A stretch of 15,514 bases of DNA from the NCBI GenBank assembly GCA_020047775.1, contig JAIFNK010000114.1, positions 1 to 15,514 of the forward strand, read 5' to 3'. Under the pieces are notes generated by a model, which worked only from the letters and a program-made list of their open reading frames with translations, was not told the DNA's origin and did no database searches. This stretch comes from Akkermansia sp. (GTDB lineage Bacteria; Verrucomicrobiota; Verrucomicrobiia; Verrucomicrobiales; Akkermansiaceae). Positions 5,994 to 15,514 of the stretch are shown in pieces. The position numbers and the translations under genes are program-made. Numbering within the stretch: position 1 is the first letter of the stretch; every line of letters starts with the position of its first letter.

Positions 5994-6154
5994 AGCCTGC
6001 AGCCTTCAATTCATCCCCGAGGGCGTTTAGCCCGCTGTCAATTCAATGCGCCGGGAGCACTGCCAGCCGGATTCCGTTCATCCCTAACTCCATTGAATGA
6101 AACTGCCGGCTCATGCCGTTTGATCAACCACCTCGCAGCATCTGTATCCCTATC
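5994..6154 (+). other. Gap with small hairpin and direct repeats
   Basis: No gene is seen. GGGC-GTTTA-GCCC (6021-6033) forms a 4-base stem, and TCAATTCA occurs as direct repeats on either side (6006-6013 and 6038-6045). This could be a remnant REP-like element or a weak transcription attenuator between sulfatase 1 and the next gene. There is no T-tract. Confidence 0.35.
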
Positions 6155-7036
6155 ATGAAACAACCGTTCGCCATCCTCACCTTCCTGTGCGCGGCATCCG
6201 TCTCGCTCGCCGAATCACCGATCCCAAAGCCGGCTGAATCATGGTCCTATCTGGAAAATGGATTGCTCCGCATCGGCGTGGACCAAAGCCGGGGCGCGGG
6301 GATCGGCTTTCTTGCCCTGTCGGAAGACAATCGCAACCTGCTCAACCACCACGACACAGGCCGCTTCATCCAGCAATCCTATTACGGCAACAAGGACGGC
6401 TCCATGTGGGCCAAAAAGCCGTGGTGCTATAATCCGGTGCAGGGTGGAAGCTACAAAGGCGAACAGTCCAAAATACTCGCATTCCGCAAAACCGACAAAG
6501 AACTCTACGCGAAAATCGAACCGCTCCACTGGGCGAATGCCAAAACCTGCCCTGAGGCGATCATGCAGGAGTGGATCACGCTTGAAGGGCCGGTTGCGAA
6601 GGTCCGGATGCGCATGGACTTCACCGGAGAGACTCAGGAAAGAGCCACGCACCAGGAAATGCCGGCCATGTTCGTGGATTTCGACCTGCCTCACCTGGTC
6701 TTCGAAAAAGAAGGCAAGCTGGTCCGGCACGTGCCGGTGTTTCTCGGAAATGGAGTAGGGCCTCAGAAAATCACCTATGAGACCGGTTGGCTGGCCTACG
6801 TGGACGACAAGGACTTCGGAATCGGAATCTGCACTCCGGGCACGAAGAATGCGGTCAATTACCGTCATCGTGGCAACGGCAAGACCGGTCCCACAGGCTC
6901 GGCCTGTTCCTACGTCGCGCCGATCCGCACGCTGAAACTGACCAAGGGCGAGGCAGTGGATTACGAATTCTACCTCACCATCGGATCGCTGGACGAGATC
7001 CGCGCCCGATTCGAAAAGCTCGGAAAGAATCCATGA
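6155..7036 (+). CDS. Secreted beta-rich protein of unknown function in the glycan cluster
   Basis: From ATG 6155 this gives 293 residues; an in-frame ATG at 6113 would put 14 residues before the signal peptide and is not preferred. The signal peptide is MKQPFAILTFLCAASVSLA. The mature protein has a repeated strand-turn look: SWSYLENGLLRIGVDQSRGA, then NLLNHHDTGRFIQQSYYG, then MQEWITLEGPVAKVRMRMDF, then HQEMPAMFVDFDLPHL and a late GWLAYVDDKDFGIGICTPG. This suggests a beta-sandwich with a mutarotase-like surface, and I recall similar unnamed proteins in other glycan clusters (NLVNNHDWGR...QQSYY pattern). No known glycosidase or lyase motif is seen. Candidate active-site residues are the conserved-looking His-His-Asp and Tyr-Tyr. 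Its stop overlaps the next sulfatase start (ATGA, 7033-7036), so the two are translationally coupled and probably act on the same glycan. Confidence 0.72.
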   Translation: MKQPFAILTFLCAASVSLAESPIPKPAESWSYLENGLLRIGVDQSRGAGIGFLALSEDNRNLLNHHDTGRFIQQSYYGNKDGSMWAKKPWCYNPVQGGSYKGEQSKILAFRKTDKELYAKIEPLHWANAKTCPEAIMQEWITLEGPVAKVRMRMDFTGETQERATHQEMPAMFVDFDLPHLVFEKEGKLVRHVPVFLGNGVGPQKITYETGWLAYVDDKDFGIGICTPGTKNAVNYRHRGNGKTGPTGSACSYVAPIRTLKLTKGEAVDYEFYLTIGSLDEIRARFEKLGKNP

Positions 7037-8427
7037 AAACGTTTCTCATCTTGATGTTTGTGGCCATGGTGGCGCGTGGCACGGAGGCACCGCCGAACAT
7101 CGTGTTCATTCTCGCGGATGATCTCGGATATGGTGATGTGGGTTGCTTCGGCGCGCAGGATGTCCGCACACCACATCTCGACAAGATGGCAGCCGAGGGA
7201 TTTCGACTGTCATCGTTTTACGCACAACCGGTATGCGGGCCGAGTCGGGCGGCATTGATGACGGGATGTTATCCTATCCGCATCGGCGAGGTGGAAAATG
7301 GCAAGAACGGCCACACGTTGCCGCATACGAAAGAGGTGACGATGGCGGAAATGCTCCGCGATGCGGGCTACCGCACCGGCATTGTCGGGAAATGGCATCT
7401 GGGCATGACGCAAGGCGGCGACCCGCAGTCGCAGGGATTTGAGCATGCCTACTTTACGCCGGCTTTCAATGGTGCGAGCCGCGAGATCCGGCCGAACGCG
7501 TCTTTCCCATTCATGCGCAAGCCTGGGGTGGTGGCCCGCACGATTAAAACGCAGGCGGACATGGACACGCTTACCGCTGATTGTACCCGAGAAGCGCTGG
7601 AGTTCATTCGGGGCTCAAAAGAGAAACCCTTTTTCCTCTACCTCGCCTATCACATGCCGCATGTTCCGCTCGGCGCGTCGGCGGCGTTTCGTGAGAAATC
7701 GCAGCGTGGGCTTTACGGCGACGTCATCGAAGAACTCGACAACGCTGTGGGTCAGGTGCTCGCCGAGCTTAAGAAACTCTCGCTCGATGAAAACACCCTC
7801 GTCGTTTTTACCAGCGACAACGGCCCGTGGATTTCCCCACAAATCGGCGACCACGGCGGCAGCGCCGGAATCTTTCGTGGTGGTAAATTGGATACGTGGG
7901 AAGGCGGATGGCGCGTGCCCGGCATCGTCCGTTGGCCCGGCAAAGTGCGCGCGGGCGAGGCGAGTGATGAAATTGCCAGCACGCTCGATTTGGTGCCGAC
8001 ATTTGCTACCTTCTCCAAAGCCAAACTGCCTGACACCAAGCTCGACGGCCTGGACCTCGCCGCCTTCCTCACCAAGCCCGGCGCAACAAGCCCCCGCGAA
8101 ACCTTTTTCTATCATAATGGCACGCGTCTCTGCGGTCTGCGACACAAGGAATGGAAAGTCGTCTTTCCCCGCCCTGCCCGCGGTGAGATGCCCTACATGC
8201 CTAACTGGCTTACCGGCCACATCGGCCCGCTGCAGGAAATACAGATGTTCAATCTCCGCGTCGATCCCGCCGAATCCAAAAATCTCGCCGCGGATCATCC
8301 TGATGTCCTGAAGCATCTCACTGAGATCGCGGAGCAATCCCGCGCCACCCTTGGAGATTACTCCGGCCCAGGCAAAGAAACCCGTTTCTTCGACGTTGCA
8401 CCCCGTTGGCCCGCCACGAAGCCATGA
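7033..8427 (+). CDS. Secreted formylglycine-dependent sulfatase 2
   Basis: The ATG at 7033 overlaps the preceding stop (ATGA), has a weak GGAAAG upstream, and begins a signal peptide (MKTFLILMFVAMVARGTEA), so I use it rather than the longer upstream-open frame. The product has 464 residues. Sulfatase features are Asp29-Asp30 in ILADDLGYGD, the FGly motif C-G-P-S-R with Cys68, GlyLys120-Trp-His122, His210 in HMPHVPL, Asp262-Asn263 in FTSDNGPW, and Lys285 in FRGGKLDTWEGGWRVPG. All are intact. It differs in sequence from sulfatases 1 and 3 outside the motifs, so it probably has a different sulfate position or sugar as target. Coupling to the unknown secreted protein upstream suggests a joint step. 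Confidence 0.93.
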   Translation: MKTFLILMFVAMVARGTEAPPNIVFILADDLGYGDVGCFGAQDVRTPHLDKMAAEGFRLSSFYAQPVCGPSRAALMTGCYPIRIGEVENGKNGHTLPHTKEVTMAEMLRDAGYRTGIVGKWHLGMTQGGDPQSQGFEHAYFTPAFNGASREIRPNASFPFMRKPGVVARTIKTQADMDTLTADCTREALEFIRGSKEKPFFLYLAYHMPHVPLGASAAFREKSQRGLYGDVIEELDNAVGQVLAELKKLSLDENTLVVFTSDNGPWISPQIGDHGGSAGIFRGGKLDTWEGGWRVPGIVRWPGKVRAGEASDEIASTLDLVPTFATFSKAKLPDTKLDGLDLAAFLTKPGATSPRETFFYHNGTRLCGLRHKEWKVVFPRPARGEMPYMPNWLTGHIGPLQEIQMFNLRVDPAESKNLAADHPDVLKHLTEIAEQSRATLGDYSGPGKETRFFDVAPRWPATKP

Positions 8428-8585
8428 CTCCACCATTCAATCACCGCGCTGCTCTGCTTGCGCTCCTCCATTCGTCATTCGCTGGAGGAATCTGCGCTCG
8501 CTTTGAGAAGCTTCCCTGCAAACCATGAAGTTTGCCCCATATTCCTTCGCCGTTTGTTGTCATTCCCAAAATCATTCATCGCTCC
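8428..8585 (+). other. Gap before the GH116-like gene
   Basis: No gene is seen. CCTCCA and TGGAGG (about 8466-8489) could form a 6-base stem with a 12-base loop, without a following T-run. An ATG at 8525 opens a frame different from the glycosidase and is not a credible gene. Confidence 0.4.
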
Positions 8586-11500
8586 ATGATTCCACTTACC
8601 CGCCGCGAACTTCTCCGACTCGGATCCCTTGCCGCGACCAGCGCCCTGTGCTGGCGCTTTGAATCCGCCATGGCCGGCCCATTCGAAAACGCCGACTTTG
8701 ACAAGCTCGTTCCTGCGGACAAAAAACTATCCGAAGCGTGGATTCGCTCGCTGTTCGAACGGGGCGTGCCGGAATGGAGCAGCGGCAAGGATTTGAAACA
8801 TATTGGAATGCCGGTAGGCGGCATCTGCTGCGGCCAGGTCTATCTTTCCGGCGACGGCCGACTGTGGCATTGGGACATCTTCAACCAAGGCGTGAAGACC
8901 GATACCGGTGGATCGCACTATGCGAAACCGATGCCGGTCGCCTCCGCCGTGGACCTCGGATTCCGCATCCGCGTCCGCATGGATGGCAAAGAGCAGGTGC
9001 GGCCGCTCGATCAGACCGGATTCCCACAAACACGCTTCCGCGGTGCCTATCCGCTCGGTTTCATCGACTATCAGGACAAGGATCTCCCCGTGCGGGTTTC
9101 GCTGGAAGCGTTTTCGCCGTTCGTGCCCCTGGATGTGGATGCCTCATCGCTGCCGCTCACGGTGATGTGCTACACGGTGCATAACACTTCCAAGAGCACG
9201 GTCGAGGTTTCCCTGGCAGGAACTCTCGCCAACCCGGTGCTGCTTCATTCCGGACCCGTGGCCGGCGCTGAATTCGTCAACCGGATCGTGAAACGCAAGG
9301 GTGCCACCTGTCTGCACTGCACGGTGGATAGAACGAAGGCGGAGGTGCCTGCTGCGGCGAAACCGCGCCCGGACATCGTGTTCGAAGACTTCGAGTCGGA
9401 GAACTATGAAGGCTGGACGGTTGAGGGCACCGCCTTCGGCAAGGCACCTGTGGATGCGGCCAAAATGCCGGCCTATCAGGGCAATGTCGGGGCTCACGGC
9501 AAGCGCCTGGTCAACTCGCACAACTCGCGCCAGGGCGAGAAACCCGATGCTGCCGACGCCCAAACCGGCGTCATGACTTCCAAGGCTTTCAAGATCGAGC
9601 GGCGTTACATCCGGGCTTTGGTCGGCGGCGGTGCCGCAGCCAACGGGGGGTCCTTCGATTTACTGATAGACGACAAGGTGGTTTCCTCCCTCTCCGGCGC
9701 GAACAAGAACCCGATGACGTCCCGGAGTTTCGACGTCGTGAAATACGAAGGCCGCAGCGCGCGGCTGCGGATCGTGGACAATGGAAAGAAGGGATGGGGC
9801 AACATCGGCGTGGATCGCATTGTGTTCACGGATCGTTCTTCCACTCCGTCGGCACCGCTCGAAGAGCGCAATGACATGGGTGACATGACCTTGGCCATAC
9901 TCGATGATGGTGTCGCCGTATCCTCCTCCCCCGGGAGCGCGGATTTCAATCCGCCCGCAGGCGAAGACAGCGCACGAGGCTCCACCCAACGTCCCAAAGG
10001 CATGGTCGGAAAAACCTTGTCACTGAAACCCGGTGAAGAAGCCATCGTCAGCTTCGCCGTCGCCTGGCGCTTTCCCAATCACAAGGCCCCGGTCGGCAAG
10101 GGACACTACTACGCCGAGCGTTTTCCATCGAGCATGGCGGTAGTCGATCACCACGCCGCCAACCATGAGGACGCCCATGCACTGACCAAGCTGTGGCACG
10201 AGACCTGGTATGACTCGACACTGCCGCATTGGCTTCTCGACCGCACGTTTATCAATCTATCAACCCTGGCGACCACCACCAGCCTGCGCATGAAGGGCGG
10301 CCGCTTCTGGGGTTGGGAGGGCGTCGGTTGCTGCCAAGGCACCTGCACCCACGTCTGGCACTACGCCCAGGCAATCGGCCGGGTGTTTCCTGAACTGGAA
10401 CGCATCACCCGCGAGAATGTCGATTACGGCCTGGCCTTCCAGCCCGACGGCAGCATTTGGTACCGCGCGGAGTTCGGCAAACACGAGGCCATCGACGGGC
10501 AATGCGGTACGATCCTGCGAGTATTGCGCGAGCACACGATGTCGCCGGACGATGCCTTCCTGCGCCGCATCTGGCCGCGGGTGAAACAATCGGTCGAATA
10601 CCTCATCAAACAGGACGGCGATGCCAGCGGCGTGCTCGAAGGCAAACAGATGAACACCTTGGACTCCGCCTGGTATGGCCCGATCTCATGGATCAGTTCG
10701 CTCTACCTCGCCGCCCTGCGCGCCGGTGCCGTGATGGCGCGGGAGATGGGCGACGGCCCCTTTGACAAGGAATGCGAGGGTTTGGCCGACCGTGGCGGCA
10801 AACTGCTGAGTGAAAACCTCTTTGACGGCGAGTATTTCTATCAGAAGCGCGACCCCAAACACGCGGATGCCATCGGTTCCGGGATCGGCTGCGAGATCGA
10901 CCAGGTCCTGGGCCAGTGGTGGGCGCACCAGCTCGCGCTCGGCCGCGTCCTGCCAGAGGACAAGACGCGCACCGCGCTGAAATCGCTCTGGCGCTACAAC
11001 TTCAGCCCCGATGTCGGTAGCTACCGCAAGGAATACCAAAAGGGGCGTTGGTATGCGATGCCCGGCGAGGCGGGGTTGATCATGTGTACCTTCCCGAAAG
11101 GCGGTGAGCGCGAGGCCGGCGGCGGCAAACCGGGACACGGATTCGCCGGCTATTTCAACGAATGCATGAACGGCTTCGAATACCAGGCAGCCGGGCACAT
11201 GATCGCCGAAGGCATGCTCCAGGAAGGCCTGGCGGTGACCCGCGCAGTCCACGACCGCTATCACGCTTCTCGCCGCAACCCTTTCAATGAGATCGAATGC
11301 GGCGATCACTACGCTCGCTCGATGGCAAGCCACGGGGTGTTTGTCAGCCTCTGCGGCCTCGAATGCCACGGGCCGAAAAAACACATCGGTTTCGCACCGA
11401 AAATAACACCGGAAAAATTCAAGTCCGCGTTCATCGCCGCCGAAGGATGGGGGAGTTTCACCCAACACATCGCGGACGGCAAGCTCACCGCCGAGATCGA

Positions 11501-11690
11501 GGTCCGCCACGGACGGCTGCCGCTCGCAACCATCGCCCTCGAGCACGAAAGCGGCGACAAGGTGAGCGTGAAGCGGGGAACGGATAACCTGCCCGCCACG
11601 CTGAAGCGCGACGGCAAGCGCATCCGGATCAGCCTCGACACGCCGGTCGCAATCACCGCAGGCGAAAAATTAGTCGCGACGGTTTCCTGA
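8586..11690 (+). CDS. Tat-exported GH116-like glycosidase with inserted carbohydrate-binding-like module
   Basis: From ATG 8586 this is 1034 residues. The start is set by the twin-arginine signal TRRELLRLGSLAATSA, cleaved near AMA30. Residues about 70-250 and 428-520 form the GH116 N-terminal beta domain (GMPVGGICCGQVYLSGDGRL, WHWDIFNQG). Residues about 265-416 are an inserted beta-sandwich: DFESENYEGWTVEGTAFG, GKRLVNSHNS, FKIERRYIRALVGGG, WGNIGVDRIVF. This pattern occurs in modules attached to GH32-type enzymes. The alpha-helical catalytic part runs from about 535 to 960, with GWEGVGCCQGTCTHVWHYAQ, NTLDSAWYGPISW, NECMNGFEYQAAGHMI and NPFNEIECGDHYARSM. Asp693 (NTLDS) is the probable acid/base, by analogy with GBA2 and TxGH116; Glu578 (WEG) is a candidate nucleophile, less sure. 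Known members cleave beta-glucosides, xylosides or GlcNAc linkages. A beta domain of about 75 residues closes the chain. Confidence 0.86.
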   Translation: MIPLTRRELLRLGSLAATSALCWRFESAMAGPFENADFDKLVPADKKLSEAWIRSLFERGVPEWSSGKDLKHIGMPVGGICCGQVYLSGDGRLWHWDIFNQGVKTDTGGSHYAKPMPVASAVDLGFRIRVRMDGKEQVRPLDQTGFPQTRFRGAYPLGFIDYQDKDLPVRVSLEAFSPFVPLDVDASSLPLTVMCYTVHNTSKSTVEVSLAGTLANPVLLHSGPVAGAEFVNRIVKRKGATCLHCTVDRTKAEVPAAAKPRPDIVFEDFESENYEGWTVEGTAFGKAPVDAAKMPAYQGNVGAHGKRLVNSHNSRQGEKPDAADAQTGVMTSKAFKIERRYIRALVGGGAAANGGSFDLLIDDKVVSSLSGANKNPMTSRSFDVVKYEGRSARLRIVDNGKKGWGNIGVDRIVFTDRSSTPSAPLEERNDMGDMTLAILDDGVAVSSSPGSADFNPPAGEDSARGSTQRPKGMVGKTLSLKPGEEAIVSFAVAWRFPNHKAPVGKGHYYAERFPSSMAVVDHHAANHEDAHALTKLWHETWYDSTLPHWLLDRTFINLSTLATTTSLRMKGGRFWGWEGVGCCQGTCTHVWHYAQAIGRVFPELERITRENVDYGLAFQPDGSIWYRAEFGKHEAIDGQCGTILRVLREHTMSPDDAFLRRIWPRVKQSVEYLIKQDGDASGVLEGKQMNTLDSAWYGPISWISSLYLAALRAGAVMAREMGDGPFDKECEGLADRGGKLLSENLFDGEYFYQKRDPKHADAIGSGIGCEIDQVLGQWWAHQLALGRVLPEDKTRTALKSLWRYNFSPDVGSYRKEYQKGRWYAMPGEAGLIMCTFPKGGEREAGGGKPGHGFAGYFNECMNGFEYQAAGHMIAEGMLQEGLAVTRAVHDRYHASRRNPFNEIECGDHYARSMASHGVFVSLCGLECHGPKKHIGFAPKITPEKFKSAFIAAEGWGSFTQHIADGKLTAEIEVRHGRLPLATIALEHESGDKVSVKRGTDNLPATLKRDGKRIRISLDTPVAITAGEKLVATVS

Positions 11691-11730
11691 TCCGTTGCCA
11701 ACCTATCTTCCGAAACCTCCAAACCTACCG

Positions 11731-13302
<1,572 letters not shown>

Positions 13303-13359
13303 CCGTCGCGGCGTTTTCCCAGAGCCGTTCCCGTTTTGAAAAACCATCTTCCATCATCC

Positions 13360-15514
13360 ATGAAAACCATCGCCGCCCTTTTATGCTCCTGCCTCTTGGC
13401 CCACGCCCACACGACCCTTGATCTCAAAGTCGCCCACCAATCCGCGCCACTCGGGATGGACGATTCAAAACCGCGCTTGTCATGGAGAATGGAGGGCGGC
13501 GGGAAGGGACTTTCCCAGTCGGACTATCAGATTCTCGTGGCCAGCAGTGAAGACCAACTCGCACCCGGCAAGGCGGATCTTTGGGACAGCGGCCAGGTGA
13601 AATCGACCGGCACGAACGTTGCGTATGCCGGCAAAGCACTGCCATCCTCCGCATGGGTCCATTGGAAAGTGCGCACTTGGGCAGGCGAAACGGCATCCGA
13701 ATGGACGGAGCCCCGGCGCTTCCTCACCGCACTTGTCGGCGGGCAGCCGAAGCAGCCGTTTATTTCATTCAAGGACTCCTCACCGTTTCACAAGAACCGG
13801 AAAAGCCTCCAACTCCCGCCCGCCCGTTACTACCGTGGCAGCTTCGCGCAGGAGAAAAAAATCGTACGCGCCATCGCCCACGCCACCTCGCTCGGCATCT
13901 ACGAACTTCACTTCAACGGCAAGCGCGTTGGCGACGCGTATTTCGCACCGGGTTGGACGGACTATCGCAAGCGCGCCTACTACAACACCTACGATCTCAC
14001 GCCCGATCTATCAGACAACAAAAACATCCTTGGTGCCATCGTCGCGGACGGCTGGTATGCAGGCTATGTCGGCTACGGCAAACTCGTCGGCTACGGACCA
14101 CACAAGACAGGCCGCAACATCTACGGCAAAACTCCGGCATTCATGGTGGAAGTCCACCTGACCTACAGCGACGGAAGCACCGCCGTGGTTGGCACCGACA
14201 CCACATGGAAAACCACCACCGGTCCCGAACAGGAAGCCGATTTCCTGATGGGCGAAACCTACGATGCTCGCAGGGAAATGCCCGGCTGGGCCACCGCTGC
14301 CTTCGATGACTCGCAGTGGGAAAGCGCCATCCTCGCCCAGGACAACGGCTCGATCATCGAACCCTTCAGCGACGCCTTCATTAAAAACGAGAACCGCGAG
14401 TTCGGTTTTGTCCGCCCGCCCGTCATGCAGGCCTACCCCGCACAGCCGGTCCGCATTACCCAGGAGCTTGCCGCCAAGTCCGTGAAACAAATCAAGCCCG
14501 GCACCTGGATCTTCGATCTCGGTCAGAACTTCGCCGGTGTCGTGCGCCTCAAGGTGAAAGCCGAGGCCGGGAAAACCTTCACGCTGCGTTTCGCCGAAAT
14601 GCTCCATCCCGACGGCCGCCTGATGACCGAAAACCTGCGTCAGGCCCGCGCGACCGATACCTACATCGCCATAGGATCTCCCGAAGGCGAGACATGGACG
14701 CCACGATTCACTTCCCATGGATTCCAATATGTCGAGATCACGGGTTTCGAGAAAGAACCGCCCCTCGATACGGTCACCGGATTGGTGATGCATTCCAACA
14801 CGAATCTAACATCCGGATTCGAGTGCTCCGATCCGGTGGTCAACAAGATTTTCCAAAACGCCGTCTGGACCCAGCGCGCGAACTGGATCGAGCTGCCCAC
14901 CGACTGCCCGCAGCGCGACGAGCGTCTGGGCTGGACCGGCGACGCGCAGATCTACGCCGCATCCGCAGCCATTCACGCCGACGTGGCCGCCTTCTTCCGC
15001 AAGTGGCTTCGCGAGCTGGAGGAATCCGTCACCAAGGAAGGTTACTATCCGTCCTATGCCCCCTATCCGTTCGGCCACGGTGGAGGCGTCCACGGCACCG
15101 CATGGTCCGATGTCGGCGTCATCGTCCCCCACGCCTTGTGGCGGGCCACGGGAGACCCGTCGTTTTTCACGGATCATTGGCAGGCGATGACCCGCTTCAT
15201 GGAGGCCCGCAAGGCACACGATCCAGCGCTCAAAGGCTCCGTATTCGGCGCGCCATGGGGAGATTGGCTCAATCTAAGTGACCCGACCACGCACGTATAT
15301 GTCGAGTTGGCCTATTTCACCAAGGCTTCACAAATGATGGAGGAAATGGCGGCGGCACAGGGACTCAAGGACCAAGCCGCAAAATATCACAGCTGGATGG
15401 AAACCTTGCGTGCGAATTTCCGCAAGCAACACTTCCAACCCGACGGCAAGATCACGCCGGAATCCCAGTCCGCCTACGTCCTGGCACTCGACTGCGGACT
15501 CCTAACCGAACCCG
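13360..15514 (+). CDS. GH78 alpha-L-rhamnosidase (3' partial)
   Basis: From ATG 13360 the frame is open to the window end, giving 718 residues of an enzyme usually about 900 long. A signal peptide (MKTIAALLCSCLLAHAHT) is followed by an Ig/Fn3-like domain (about 20-130, with LDLKVAHQSAPLGMDDSKPR and WKVRTWAG). Next is the Bac_rhamnosid_N domain (about 155-340, RGSFAQEKK, FNGKRVGDAYFAPGWTDYRK, ADGWYAGYVGYG). The Bac_rhamnosid beta domain is at about 350-460 (FDLGQNFAGVVRLK). The (alpha/alpha)6 catalytic domain starts near 486, with NWIELPTDCPQRDERLGWTGD at about 509-529. Glu521 in R-D-E-R-L-G-W is the expected general acid of GH78. The general base Glu and the C-terminal beta domain lie beyond the window. 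It removes alpha-L-rhamnose, probably from the polysaccharide desulfated by the neighbouring sulfatases. Confidence 0.93.
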   Translation, partial: MKTIAALLCSCLLAHAHTTLDLKVAHQSAPLGMDDSKPRLSWRMEGGGKGLSQSDYQILVASSEDQLAPGKADLWDSGQVKSTGTNVAYAGKALPSSAWVHWKVRTWAGETASEWTEPRRFLTALVGGQPKQPFISFKDSSPFHKNRKSLQLPPARYYRGSFAQEKKIVRAIAHATSLGIYELHFNGKRVGDAYFAPGWTDYRKRAYYNTYDLTPDLSDNKNILGAIVADGWYAGYVGYGKLVGYGPHKTGRNIYGKTPAFMVEVHLTYSDGSTAVVGTDTTWKTTTGPEQEADFLMGETYDARREMPGWATAAFDDSQWESAILAQDNGSIIEPFSDAFIKNENREFGFVRPPVMQAYPAQPVRITQELAAKSVKQIKPGTWIFDLGQNFAGVVRLKVKAEAGKTFTLRFAEMLHPDGRLMTENLRQARATDTYIAIGSPEGETWTPRFTSHGFQYVEITGFEKEPPLDTVTGLVMHSNTNLTSGFECSDPVVNKIFQNAVWTQRANWIELPTDCPQRDERLGWTGDAQIYAASAAIHADVAAFFRKWLRELEESVTKEGYYPSYAPYPFGHGGGVHGTAWSDVGVIVPHALWRATGDPSFFTDHWQAMTRFMEARKAHDPALKGSVFGAPWGDWLNLSDPTTHVYVELAYFTKASQMMEEMAAAQGLKDQAAKYHSWMETLRANFRKQHFQPDGKITPESQSAYVLALDCGLLTEP

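Noticed and set aside
6787..7032. Upstream in-frame extension of sulfatase 2
   Set aside because: It lies within the coding region of the preceding gene in another frame and would bury the signal peptide. The ATGA start at 7033 fits far better.
8525..8660. ATG after AAACC at 8525 as an alternative start or upstream peptide
   Set aside because: It is out of frame with the GH116-like gene, and the Tat signal begins cleanly at 8586.
10686..11546. Long minus-strand open frame (286 codons) opposite the GH116-like gene
   Set aside because: It lies fully antisense to a clear enzyme, and its composition reflects the GC-rich codon pattern of the plus strand. No motif was seen.

Overview
The window looks like GC-rich chromosomal DNA of a Verrucomicrobiota bacterium, probably near the Luteolibacter/Haloferula/Rubritaleaceae type. 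This is inferred from several formylglycine-type sulfatases, carbohydrate-active enzymes without SusC/SusD partners, a type of MerR-like regulator, and interspersed GCAGATGAACGC-type and TTTGCGACCTCTGCG-type repeats. No marker gene is present, so the assignment is inference.

Layout. Bases 1 to about 4550 are an accessory, partly decayed region. It holds the end of an antitoxin gene and its RelE/ParE-type toxin (2-511), an EcsC/DUF697-like protein (777-1394), a convincing yefM-yoeB toxin-antitoxin pair on the minus strand (1404-1924), a possibly 3'-truncated gene of unknown function (2368-3087), a frameshifted peptidase remnant joining an M28-like piece to an archaemetzincin-like piece (3110-3530, minus), a MerR-like regulator with a perfect inverted repeat just upstream of its start (3531-4151, minus), and what looks like the N-terminal scrap of a tyrosine recombinase (4346-4543). 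Two multi-copy-type interspersed repeats lie in the intergenic gaps (about 618-660 and 2087-2178).

Bases 4557-15514 are a plus-strand glycan-degradation cluster: sulfatase 1, a secreted beta-rich protein of unknown function, sulfatase 2 (its start overlaps the preceding stop by ATGA), a Tat-exported GH116-like glycosidase with an inserted carbohydrate-binding-like module, sulfatase 3, and a GH78 alpha-L-rhamnosidase cut by the window end. All six carry export signals and run in one direction with short gaps, so they probably act together outside the cytoplasm.

The likely logic is that the three sulfatases remove sulfate esters from different positions, GH78 removes alpha-L-rhamnose, and GH116 removes a beta-linked sugar (glucose, xylose or GlcNAc in known members). 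This suggests a sulfated, rhamnose-containing polysaccharide such as ulvan or a rhamnan sulfate. No transporter, lyase, formylglycine-generating enzyme or dedicated regulator for the cluster is visible here. The most novel elements are the unknown secreted protein at 6155-7036 and the unusual domain insertion in the GH116-like enzyme.
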